Assembly (NCBI RefSeq): GCF_015207265.1
Contig: NZ_JADEXE010000021.1
Coordinates: 1-40,952, forward strand
Length of the DNA stretch: 40,952 nt
From: Nodosilinea sp. LEGE 07298
GTDB lineage: Bacteria > Cyanobacteriota > Cyanobacteriia > Phormidesmidales > Phormidesmidaceae
Direction: 5' to 3'
Below, piece by piece: positions 1 to 7,344 of this stretch. The stretch's first letter is position 1. Every line of letters starts with the position of its first letter. The notes beneath the pieces were generated by a model that was not told where the DNA came from, did not search any database, and saw only the letters and a program-made list of their open reading frames with translations. Both the position numbers and the translations under genes were made by a program.

Positions 1-82
1 GACCCTCCTCGGTCTCGTCGTACGACTCAACATCAATACCGGGTAAACCCAAGAGCTCTGTCAGTAGAGGCACCATAGCCAT
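1..82 (-). CDS. Probable ISL3-like transposase, N-terminal part only (runs off left edge)
   Basis: An open frame on the minus strand begins at ATG 82 (a second ATG lies at 76) after an in-frame TAG and stays open to the window edge. The visible residues read MAMVPLLTELLGLPGIDVES and continue acidic. The pattern of an opening leucine-rich helix followed by LPGIDVE resembles the start of ISL3-family transposases, which precede a Cys-rich zinc finger. Only about 27 residues are visible, so the family call rests on general resemblance. No clear ribosome binding site is seen. A 42-codon lysine-rich frame (33..161, minus) overlaps it in another frame and may be spurious. Confidence 0.35.
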   Translation of the reverse strand, partial: MAMVPLLTELLGLPGIDVESYDETEEG

Positions 83-198
83 AACGTATAGTAACGGCTA
101 CTTCAGCATACTCATTCCAGGAGAGCCCTTTCTTTTTGCTGGTTTTCTTCTTAGACCCCATTGGGTAACCTCTCGTTCTCGACCAGTAAGACATATCG

Positions 199-412
199 CC
201 TCAGGGCAGCAGACTTAAGTGCCTACCTGGGTAACTACAGTTACCTAACAGGAGGTTGACGCACCGCCCTGGGTCTAGCTGTTGCGCTAGAGCCTTTCAC
301 CTTAGTGGTGGCTTAACCTAGGTGCGTCTGCTGGGAGAGAGATATGCGCCACTAGCGAAGGTCAGGATGCTGTCTGAAATCCCGATCTGGCCCAGGTGGT
401 ACGCTTAAGAGA
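199..412 (+). ncRNA. Strongly folded non-coding element, possibly a HEARO/omega-RNA-like RNA
   Basis: Nested and adjacent stems can be drawn by eye. An outer stem pairs CAGCAG 207-212 with CTGCTG 328-333. A hairpin CCTG+GGTAAC (226-235) closes on GTTACC 240-245 and CAGG 249-252 around loop TACA. A stem GACGCACC 258-265 pairs with GGTGCGTC 321-328 (one base is shared with the outer stem). Inside it are hairpins TCTAGC 274-279/GCTAGA 286-291 and CACC 298-301/GGTG 307-310. The layout recalls HEARO RNAs, the guide RNAs that precede IscB genes and can also occur alone, but this is recalled resemblance and not a model hit. No IscB frame follows; an FkbM gene starts 24 bases later. The strand is uncertain because the stems also form on the minus strand. 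Confidence 0.4.
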
Positions 413-435
413 TATTTTTCTTCGGGGCCGATCTA

Positions 436-1251
436 ATGCGCGTTGAAGCTTGCTGCCAGGCCCTATTTGAGCATCTGTTACCCAATCTTGACCCTCAGCG
501 GCAGGGCCTTTGTATAGATGTCGGGGTAGGTACGTTTGCTTTTTACTGTGAGCTGTTTGCCCGCCTGGGGTTTGCGACTGTTGCGGTAGAGCCTTCCCCA
601 ACCGATAAGCTGCGGATCGTCTGTGAGCAGCACCCAATTCAGCTCATCGAGCAGTGCCTCTCTGACCAGGTGGGCACCCAAACCCTGCACATGGGCCAGT
701 TTGCTAACTTGGCCAACAGCAACTTTAGCTCGCTGGCCGCCGACTGGTTTGGGGCTTCAACCACTACCCGCTCGGTACCGACCCTAAATTTGGCAACGCT
801 GCTAGAACAAGTAGCCGCTACCCGCATCACCGCTTTCAAACTCGATATCGAAGGCTGGGAACCCGTGGTGATTCAGCAGTTTGCCGAGTTGCCCACCGAG
901 CTGCTGCCCCAGGTTGTAATGTTTGAGTATGGCGGCGGCAGCTGTCGCGCCTTGGGGAAAAACGGCTGGTCACCCCGATTTTTTGAGGGCACCATAACCT
1001 GTCTAAAGACCCTACAGCAGCTGGGCTATGACTTTAGCATTATGGTTGACTACGCCGCTGGCACTCAGGCTAAAGTATTCGACCTGAAATCTTTAGATTT
1101 AGCTCACGAGTCGCCCTTTTACGCCAACGGAGTCTACGGCAATATTCTCTGCTTTTACCAACAGCGCTTTTCGTCTACAGCTATTCGCCGTGTCTGTGCA
1201 CCCTACGGCGGTGGTTTGGCCAACTGGCTAGTCAGTAAATTTGTGTCGTAA
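436..1251 (+). CDS. FkbM-family SAM-dependent methyltransferase
   Basis: 271 residues. FkbM-type enzymes transfer a methyl group from S-adenosylmethionine, often to hydroxyls of sugars or polyketides. The SAM-binding loop IDVGVGTFAFY lies at about 27-37, the acidic end of strand beta2 (VEPSP) near 51-55, and the family motif KLDIEGWE at about 135-142. The ATG is the first possible start, because an in-frame TAA lies about ten codons upstream and no Shine-Dalgarno is obvious. The start abuts the folded element upstream, so the N-terminus could have been trimmed by an insertion. The substrate is unknown; glycosyltransferases within 8 kb make a surface glycan plausible. It converges on the coiled-coil gene with a 20-base gap. 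Confidence 0.82.
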   Translation: MRVEACCQALFEHLLPNLDPQRQGLCIDVGVGTFAFYCELFARLGFATVAVEPSPTDKLRIVCEQHPIQLIEQCLSDQVGTQTLHMGQFANLANSNFSSLAADWFGASTTTRSVPTLNLATLLEQVAATRITAFKLDIEGWEPVVIQQFAELPTELLPQVVMFEYGGGSCRALGKNGWSPRFFEGTITCLKTLQQLGYDFSIMVDYAAGTQAKVFDLKSLDLAHESPFYANGVYGNILCFYQQRFSSTAIRRVCAPYGGGLANWLVSKFVS

Positions 1252-1271
1252 GCGCGTTCAAACGGGCATTG

Positions 1272-1907
1272 CTATCGCCCTAGTCCATCTGGAACCTGAT
1301 CGTCATAGTAGTAGTTCCACAGGGAGGCTACCGGTTCTTCCGCTTCTACAGGGGTGCCCACCAGGTTGGTACCGGCTGGGGTATCGGCGGCGGCGACTAA
1401 AAATGCATTGGGGTCGGCCTGGTAGGCGGCAAGCAGGGCTTTTTCTTCAATGGATAGGTCGGGGGAACTGTCTTGCTCAATTTCTAGGAAGGTGGTTTCG
1501 ACCAGCTCCATTTGCTCTTCGGCAATGCTAAGTTCGTGGTTGGTTTCACCGTTGAGCAGCTGCTCTAGGGGTTGCAGCTCGTCTATGTGGTTAGAGAGCG
1601 TCTGCAGCCGCTCTTCGTAGGTTTTGGTAAGTTGCTGTAGCTCTTGCCGGTGCTGGGCCGTTTGCTGGTCGAGGCGGGCCTGGATCTCGGCCTTTTCGGT
1701 TTCAATGGCTTTGAGCTTAGCCTGGTGATCTTTGAGTGCCTTGAGCAAGGGCACGACTTGCCCTTTCAATGTCATGTGATCGACATCGAGCTGGTGAAAC
1801 CGCTCGGACAGGCTGACGTAGGCGCGGCACAGGCGAGTGTAGCGCTCCACCATCTGATTGACGTGCTGAAAATTTCTCACGGCCGTCTCCAAGCGATCGG
1901 TGGCCAT
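1272..1907 (-). CDS. Coiled-coil protein of unknown function
   Basis: 211 residues, no recognised enzymatic motif. Residues about 20-130 are heptad-like and rich in Q, E, L and K (for example EKAEIQARLDQQTAQHRQEL), indicating a long coiled coil. The C-terminal third is acidic with alanine-rich stretches and ends in a tyrosine cluster (WNYYYDD). There is no signal peptide or membrane segment, so it should be cytoplasmic. AGGA about ten bases before ATG 1907 supports the start. It is transcribed convergently with the FkbM gene and divergently from the zinc-ribbon gene. A structural or scaffold role is possible, but nothing in the sequence shows one. Confidence 0.7.
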   Translation of the reverse strand: MATDRLETAVRNFQHVNQMVERYTRLCRAYVSLSERFHQLDVDHMTLKGQVVPLLKALKDHQAKLKAIETEKAEIQARLDQQTAQHRQELQQLTKTYEERLQTLSNHIDELQPLEQLLNGETNHELSIAEEQMELVETTFLEIEQDSSPDLSIEEKALLAAYQADPNAFLVAAADTPAGTNLVGTPVEAEEPVASLWNYYYDDQVPDGLGR

Positions 1908-2154
1908 AACAACATCCTGTCCATAGGGGGCAATGGGGGTAGGACGAAACTCCTACCCCCATTAACGGGATTAGTGGGAAAGGAGCCGTACTGCTAAGTA
2001 GCCTCTTAACTACCACGGTTGTCCCTAAAATTTCAAGCCGTAGATGATACATTGACGCTAAAAGACGCTAAAAATTCAGCGATCTGACCCAGTCGCTAAA
2101 CATACTTACCTTGACTGGTTGTTTTTCAGAAGAGGTTTTGGTTAATGTGTCAGA

Positions 2155-2613
2155 ATGATGGGGCTACTACCAGCCCATTTTTTGCCCCCCACTGGCAGTG
2201 CTGTGCGTACCTACAAAAGCCAGAAGATCGACCAGAACGCTGATTACCCCTGCCCCTGTCGCCGGAATGGGTGCATTAAACCCATTACTCTGACCGAGGC
2301 CTTTGGCTGCGATCGCTGCCAGCAGATTTTCGTCGTGCAAGACGACGGCTACGTAATCGAGCAACTCTCTACCCACTATCCCTACAAGCGCATCTGGCGC
2401 TGGACGGGGCAGCAGTGGCGGCTCGATCGCTCTTCCCTGAGCGTCAGTTATTTGCCCCTGGTGGTGCTGGCGGCTTTTGGGGTGATGGTGTTTTTTTTGC
2501 TGCTGGCTACCCTGCAAACCCCCGATGGAGCCCAGTCTATAGCCCGGTTGCTGACTACCCTGGCGGTGTCGCTAGCGGTGGTGGGCATGTTCTGGCTGGC
2601 CTCTCGGCGTTAG
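2155..2613 (+). CDS. Zinc-ribbon membrane protein, conserved hypothetical
   Basis: 152 residues. An N-terminal zinc-ribbon-like cluster has Cys 33, 35, 40, 52 and 55 (CPC..C then CDRC), followed by a linker with WRWTGQQWRLD and two membrane helices at about 98-120 and 130-148. The protein is probably anchored in the membrane with the metal site in the cytoplasm. Two adjacent ATGs (2155, 2158) can serve as start, and GTG 2206 is a possible later start just before the Cys cluster. The stop lies 4 bases before the proA-like gene, so the two are likely co-transcribed. The 3' part of this gene is duplicated near-identically at 5895-6152. Function unknown. Confidence 0.72.
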   Translation: MMGLLPAHFLPPTGSAVRTYKSQKIDQNADYPCPCRRNGCIKPITLTEAFGCDRCQQIFVVQDDGYVIEQLSTHYPYKRIWRWTGQQWRLDRSSLSVSYLPLVVLAAFGVMVFFLLLATLQTPDGAQSIARLLTTLAVSLAVVGMFWLASRR

Positions 2614-2617
2614 GATT

Positions 2618-3874
2618 ATGGTAGAGCTAGCCACCCAGGCAGACTTTAGCGTTGCAGTTGAGCAGGTGCGTCAGGCCAGTCACGTTTTGGTGGCGGCTGG
2701 GGCAGACGCCCAAAGCCGTCTGCTAGAGGCCGTTGCTACCGCAGTTGAGGCCAGCCTTGACGATATTCTTGAAGCCAATACCCTCGATCTTGAAGCCAGT
2801 CTCGATATGGCCGTACCCGAGCGGGTGTTGGACTGGCTCAAACTCACCCCCGAGCGGCTGCAAACCACTGCTAAAATCTTGCGGCGGCTGGCCTATCTCG
2901 GCGACCCGCGCGGGCTATTGCACCCTGTTCCCAGTCGCCTGAGCAAGGCCGTGGCAGGTTACGGCCAGGTGGTGCCTTTAGGCGTGGTGGCCTTGGTTTA
3001 TGAAGCGTTTCCAGAACTGGCGGCGATCGCAGCGGGGTTGAGCCTGCGCACGGGTAACGGTCTCATTCTCAAGGGCAGCAACGAAGCCGGTCAGACCAAC
3101 CAGGTAATTTTGCAGGCTCTGCACCAGGCTCTCGATCAAGTAGGTCTGCCTCAGCACTGCATTCTCTCCCTCACCGAAGAACAGGGAGATGTTGCGCGCT
3201 CCTGGCTGTTGCAAGATCCGGGTGTCGATTTAATCATCCCCTATGGGCGACCGGGGTTGGTGCAGCAGGTGGTGCGCCAGGCAGGCGTGCCGGTACTGCC
3301 TACGGCTATCGGCAACTGTTACCTCTATTGGTCGGCGTCTGGCCAGCTCGACACGGTAACCCACATGATTTTAGACAGCCATCGGGGCGAACCTGATGCC
3401 GTCAACGCCATTGAAAAGGTGCTGGTGCACCGGGGTTGCAGCCCCTCGGCGCTGGCGCAGCTCTGCCATACTCTGTGGGATCAAGATTTTGAGGTGCTGG
3501 CTCACGAGTCTCTTATGGCCGATTTACCGGATGTCAAACTGGCCACCGCCGCCGATTGGAGCCGCCCCTTTTTAGGCAAAACGGTTGCTTTGCGCTTGGT
3601 CGAGGATACCAAAACAGCCGCTGCCTTGATCAATCGCTACAGCAGTGGTCACGCCAACGCCATCGCCACCGAATCCTACACTGAGGGTAGCCGCTTTACT
3701 CAGCTAGCTACTAGCGCCGTAATCTACGTCAACGCCTCTCCTCGCTTTGTCCGCAACCCGGCCCAGGCCGCCGCGATCGCCCTGGGAATGACTGCCCAGC
3801 GAGGCCGCTGTAGCGGGTTTGTAGGCCTGAGCGCTCTGCTAACGACTCAGCATATTTTACAAGGCCTGGAGTAG
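2618..3874 (+). CDS. proA: Glutamate-5-semialdehyde dehydrogenase (gamma-glutamyl phosphate reductase) family, divergent cyanobacterial type
   Basis: 418 residues, full length for ProA, an aldehyde-dehydrogenase-fold enzyme that reduces gamma-glutamyl phosphate with NADPH in proline synthesis. Family landmarks include VPLGVVALVYEAFPE at about 120-135, GNGLILKGSNEA near 146-157, IPYGRPGLV near 207-215, and the C-terminal FVRNP and GFVGL segments. At the position where canonical ProA has its catalytic Cys (RPSVCNA-type motif) this protein reads EPDAVNAIE, with Val at residue 262. Some cyanobacteria carry two ProA-like proteins, and the divergent type I recall has a similar motif, so its activity is uncertain. 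ATG follows the zinc-ribbon stop by 4 bases. A broken second copy lies at 6153-6918. Confidence 0.82.
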   Translation: MVELATQADFSVAVEQVRQASHVLVAAGADAQSRLLEAVATAVEASLDDILEANTLDLEASLDMAVPERVLDWLKLTPERLQTTAKILRRLAYLGDPRGLLHPVPSRLSKAVAGYGQVVPLGVVALVYEAFPELAAIAAGLSLRTGNGLILKGSNEAGQTNQVILQALHQALDQVGLPQHCILSLTEEQGDVARSWLLQDPGVDLIIPYGRPGLVQQVVRQAGVPVLPTAIGNCYLYWSASGQLDTVTHMILDSHRGEPDAVNAIEKVLVHRGCSPSALAQLCHTLWDQDFEVLAHESLMADLPDVKLATAADWSRPFLGKTVALRLVEDTKTAAALINRYSSGHANAIATESYTEGSRFTQLATSAVIYVNASPRFVRNPAQAAAIALGMTAQRGRCSGFVGLSALLTTQHILQGLE

Positions 3875-3969
3875 CTTAACTGAGGCACATTCTGATGAGG
3901 AACATTCTGACTTGGTTAGTATTGATCTGAATCAAGATGTGAATAGGTTGTGTTACTCAGCTTAGCGGC

Positions 3970-5106
3970 CTAAAACTTCAGCCGCAGAGCATTAATCTCA
4001 CTAGCCATGTACTTGCCGACGACTTTTTCAGAACACTTTGTTTCCCACCAGTCTAAGGTTTGCTGATGGAGAGTTTGTAGCAACACAGGATTGTTGAGCA
4101 GCTTGTTCAAAACTGGCTCTAGGTTTTGCCAACTGCCGATTTGAATGACAGGGGCTCCATTGTAAAACCAGCGAGAGGGCAAATATTCTACAATAATTAC
4201 GCAGCCGTAGCGCATGGCTTCGAATAGCCTATAGGTCTCTAGGGTAGTTCCCCTTGGCGCGAGGCAAATTTTTGTATTCATTAAATTTTGGCTGTAGGTA
4301 CTTTGCGGTGTGTAATTGAATGCAGCAAAGCCGACAGAAAGTGCCAAATGAATCTGAAATTGAGGATTTTTGTCTTTAAAGCGTTTTAAGTTATCAACCA
4401 TTTGCTCGCGCGAATGGGCTTTGGGAGTTTTAGACCAGTACCGTAGCGACCAGACAGGATATTTATGCTGAATAACACTGCCATCAAAAAAGACGTCGCA
4501 GTTGCGATCTAAAATAGGCCTTATAGGCAAATCTTCGGAATTTAAATAGCCTGGTGGAATGTCATAAATAGGAACTATTTTAGTTCTGCCCAAAAACAAG
4601 GTCTTAATTTTCTTTAGTCTGTAACGAGACTTTCTAACAAAGCGATGAATCAAATTCTTGATTGTCTGGCCAAGCACCAGGAACTTAAAATAGGATAGCT
4701 TTAGAAGTGGTCGATAAAGATTTAACTGCTCACGAATCTGTCGAGTGCCATAGCACTTAAATACTCCTCCAACTTTGTCAATATAGTCTGGGATTCGATA
4801 AAACTCGTCACCTAAAATCAAAACAAAAACATTCTCACCATAGGAAGGCATCTCCTTCATTTCAATCATGGTGACGTAGAAGACTAAGCCTTGGTTAGGC
4901 AAGGCGCAGTCGACAGCCTGCAAAACCTTGCCAAAATAGGCGACAAAGCTACAATTTTCCGGCTCAGGATCATAAATATCCCAAGGTATTAAATTTTTAT
5001 CAATGTACATAAAAAACTGATTGGCGCTTGAGCCAGATCCAAGCAGATAATCAAGATCTATAGTTGATTCCCTAGCAATATTTTGGCTCTTGAGCTTTCT
5101 CAGCAT
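3970..5106 (-). CDS. Exostosin-family (GT47-like) glycosyltransferase
   Basis: 378 residues. The C-terminal part carries the exostosin-type block NTKICLAPRG...YRLFEAMRYGCVIIVE at about 277-308, followed by PVIQIGSW and NLEPVLNKLL; this arrangement binds the nucleotide sugar in the family. The N-terminal half is less typical and contains a basic stretch at about 145-175. There is no signal peptide, so it probably acts on the cytoplasmic side in polysaccharide or glycan assembly. The gene is visibly more AT-rich than its neighbours and sits between the intact zinc-ribbon/proA pair and its decayed copy, which suggests acquisition or rearrangement. Donor and acceptor sugars cannot be told. Confidence 0.75.
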   Translation of the reverse strand: MLRKLKSQNIARESTIDLDYLLGSGSSANQFFMYIDKNLIPWDIYDPEPENCSFVAYFGKVLQAVDCALPNQGLVFYVTMIEMKEMPSYGENVFVLILGDEFYRIPDYIDKVGGVFKCYGTRQIREQLNLYRPLLKLSYFKFLVLGQTIKNLIHRFVRKSRYRLKKIKTLFLGRTKIVPIYDIPPGYLNSEDLPIRPILDRNCDVFFDGSVIQHKYPVWSLRYWSKTPKAHSREQMVDNLKRFKDKNPQFQIHLALSVGFAAFNYTPQSTYSQNLMNTKICLAPRGTTLETYRLFEAMRYGCVIIVEYLPSRWFYNGAPVIQIGSWQNLEPVLNKLLNNPVLLQTLHQQTLDWWETKCSEKVVGKYMASEINALRLKF

Positions 5107-5894
5107 AGGTTTTGCCTAATTTATTCGTGCAATCAATGCAATTATTTTGTTATTTTGATTTGCTTTTGAAGATCAGCTATTTGATTAGCTGATCAAATAG
5201 CTGCCTGCTGTTTTCGTTGTACTTGGAGCAAACCCGCGTGAGTGGTGAAACTTCGTAGAACGGGTGTCCCACCGGCACCGACAAGATATCCAATTTGCTT
5301 TTGTAAATTAAATCAGGTAAATCAAGAGCTGTATCATTCAGCTAAGATTCTTTCAAGCATGAGAACAATTTTTGAAAGCTTTAGGTTTTGTCCCGAGTTA
5401 GATAGACCTCTATGTAAAATAAGCCTTTCATCGATCGATACACAGTTAAACTATAAACACCCATGCCACTGTAAACTCATGGCTTTAGTGATTTAAGGTG
5501 TTTAAATCTGGCAGCATTTAACCATAACAAATCATAAATTTGGCTTATCCGCTTTAGAGTGTTCCAAATAAATACCTGTTCGGGGGTTCACCTCGACAGG
5601 CCCAGCGATTGTGTTCGCGGCCCTAAATGGGATGTTTTAAGTGGTATACGCCAAAAAAACCAAGTCAAATTCTTAATGAAAATTAACGTTCTGTGCTGTA
5701 TGGATAGGAGATTAACCTCGATAACTTAAAACCAGATGCTAGGATTATACGCTTAGGCAAAATTATGAGTACTTCCTTATACTTAGCTTCTTGTTCTATT
5801 TAATCAACTGCCTTGCTTTATTAAAATGGCATAAACTTGCCAGCCAGCGCCCGAGAATCGGTGCCTGATGCTCGCTAAAGATTTTTAGTAATTG
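5107..5894. other. AT-rich non-coding stretch, 788 bases
   Basis: No convincing gene. An 84-codon frame at 5242-5496 (GTG start) has no domain character and no ribosome binding site. The stretch holds the double hairpin at 5171-5203 near the exostosin start and otherwise low-complexity AT-rich sequence up to the edge of the decayed zinc-ribbon/proA copy. Confidence 0.6.
5171..5203. repeat. Overlapping inverted repeats that can form two alternative hairpins
   Basis: GATCAGCTA (5171-5179) pairs with TAGCTGATC (5186-5194), and CAGCTATTTGAT (5174-5185) pairs with ATCAAATAGCTG (5192-5203). Both are perfect but share arms, so only one can form at a time. The site lies 65 bases upstream of the exostosin gene start on its strand and could be a leader structure or operator. 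No run of T follows on either strand, so it is not a typical terminator. Confidence 0.55.
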
Positions 5895-6152
5895 CTCAAC
5901 TCTCTACCCACTATCCTTGCAAGCGGCTCTGGTGCTGGACAGGACAGCAGTGGCGGCTCGATCGCTCTTCCCTGAGCGTCAGTTACTTGCCCCTGGTGGT
6001 GCTGGCGGCTTTTGGGGTGATGGTGTTCTTTTTGCTACTGGCTACCCTGCAAACCCCCGATGGAGCCCAGTCTATAGCCCGGTTGCTGACTACCCTGGCG
6101 GTGTCGCTAGCGGTGGTGGGCATGTTTTGGCTGGCCTCTCGGCGTGAGGATT
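5895..6152 (+). pseudogene. Duplicated 3' fragment of the zinc-ribbon membrane protein gene
   Basis: Matches 2363-2617 of the intact gene. Over the 261 bases from TGGAC (copies at 2401 and about 5935) into the proA start I count about 10 differences, roughly 96% identity. It encodes only the two membrane helices; the Cys cluster is absent and there is no start of its own. The original TAG stop has become GAG, so the frame reads on to a stop at 6182-6184. No sign that it is expressed. Confidence 0.8.
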
Positions 6153-6918
6153 ATGGTAGAGCTAGCCACCCAAGCAGACTTTAGCTCTGCAGTTGAGCAG
6201 GGATGAACAGGGGGTTGTTGCACGCTCCTAGCTGCAAGATCCGGGGGTTGATTTAATCATTCCCTATGGTTGACCTGGGATAGTGCAGCTGTGCCACAGC
6301 CTGTAGAATCAAGCCTTTGAAGTGCTGGCTGATGCAGACCTGCTGCCCGACCTGCCCGACGTGAAACCAGCCACTACCGCCAACTGGAGCCGCTCATTTT
6401 TGAGCAAAACATTGGCCCTGCGATCGGTGGACGGTGTGCATACGGCGGTAACCCTAATCAACAGGTATAGCAGTGGTCACGCCAATCAACAGTTCGGACA
6501 GTTTTAGCAACGAAGCTACAAGACTTATAGGGCAATCACCCTGACACTCGCCTATTTGACTCAAAGTTAGTTTTCAGGCTGACATTGATTTAAATACTTT
6601 GAGCAACGTAGGCTCTGGCTTACAGGCAATATTTAGGACACACTTCTGTCCGGAGTATTGGCTAATGCGATCGCCACCGAAACCTACACTGAAAGCAGCC
6701 GCTTTACCCACCTAGCCACCAGCGCAATAATCTATATCAATACCTCTCCCCGGTTTGTTCGCAACCCTGCCCAGACCTACCCAATTGCCCTAGGGATAAC
6801 GGCCCAGCGCGGTTGCTGGAGCGGTTTTGTGGGCCTTGGAGCCTTTTTTACTACTCAGCATATTCTGCAAGGGCTTAAACAAATTAGTACAGCCGCAAGC
6901 CATAGCGCGAAAAAATAA
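6153..6918 (+). pseudogene. Decayed second copy of proA, broken by deletions and one insertion
   Basis: ATG 6153 begins the same peptide as intact ProA (MVELATQADFS) but meets TGA 17 codons later. The match then jumps to the part equivalent to about 3180-3270 (6206-6285), again to about 3462-3655 (6291-6485), and resumes at 6661-6876 with the C-terminus. Internal stretches equivalent to about 2660-3180 and 3270-3460 are missing, and about 175 foreign bases interrupt the frame at 6486-6660. The last 222 aligned bases differ from the intact gene at about 52 positions (about 77% identity), many of them silent. This suggests the copy was once a functional, separately evolving ProA. Not functional now. 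Confidence 0.85.
6483..6661. mobile_element. MITE-like insertion inside the proA remnant
   Basis: About 175 bases with no counterpart in intact proA. Its ends are inverted: CCAAT 6483-6487 against ATTGG 6657-6661, and CGGACAG 6495-6501 against CTGTCCG 6646-6652. The flanking host sequence repeats GC(C/T)AA on both sides (6481-6485 and 6661-6665), which may be a short target duplication. It encodes no protein of note. Alternatively it could be scrambled sequence from the decay of the gene. Confidence 0.5.
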
Positions 6919-6938
6919 AGGGTGCATGCAAAGAGAGA

Positions 6939-7051
6939 TATCTATGCTTGAATGTCACTGAATTAAGGCTGGGAGACAGTGCCCGTCCTAGGGCAGATCA
7001 AATCTTTTGGCGATCTCTAAGAGCTTGTTTCAGTGACATTTATCTATGCTT
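6939..7051. mobile_element. Small inverted-repeat element (MITE-like) with an 11-base direct repeat at its borders
   Basis: Perfect 12-base terminal inverted repeats, AATGTCACTGAA (6951-6962) and TTCAGTGACATT (7029-7040), enclose about 66 bases. Identical TATCTATGCTT direct repeats lie immediately outside (6939-6949 and 7041-7051), as expected for a target-site duplication. The element proper is about 6950-7040. It codes for nothing and would need a transposase in trans; a duplication of this length is typical of IS4-type elements. It lies between the proA remnant and the GT61 gene. Confidence 0.75.
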
Positions 7052-7344
7052 AACCAAGCTGATATGGTTGATCGGCTTTACTTAATAGCAAGGGCTTCAC
7101 TGTTTCTTAACACTTAAAGACTCTCAAATCGAAGGTCGGTAAAGTTATGTAGAGGTTTCTAGGCTTGCATGATTTAATTCTGGCCGTCTACTTCTATATT
7201 AATGCTGTTACTCCCAACCGCAGGGTTATTTCGCAAGCATAGCTCTAGTATTTGTGCGATCGGCAAAACTCTGCTTGCTTCTGTAGTTATTAGTAATTTT
7301 TTTGAATGTATTAATTAACTGATGTTTTTGGAGGGGTTTTAAAA
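7052..7344. other. Upstream region of the GT61-type gene
   Basis: AT-rich sequence without a gene. GGAGGGG about 10 bases before ATG 7345 is a good ribosome binding site. I see no clear promoter hexamers or hairpins. Confidence 0.5.

Noticed and set aside
33-161. 42-codon lysine-rich minus-strand frame (MGSKKKTSKKKGLSW...)
   Set aside because: Overlaps the probable transposase start in another frame; could be real but nothing supports it.
5242-5496. 84-codon plus-strand frame between the exostosin gene and the proA remnant
   Set aside because: GTG start without ribosome site, no domain character, and composition like the surrounding non-coding DNA.
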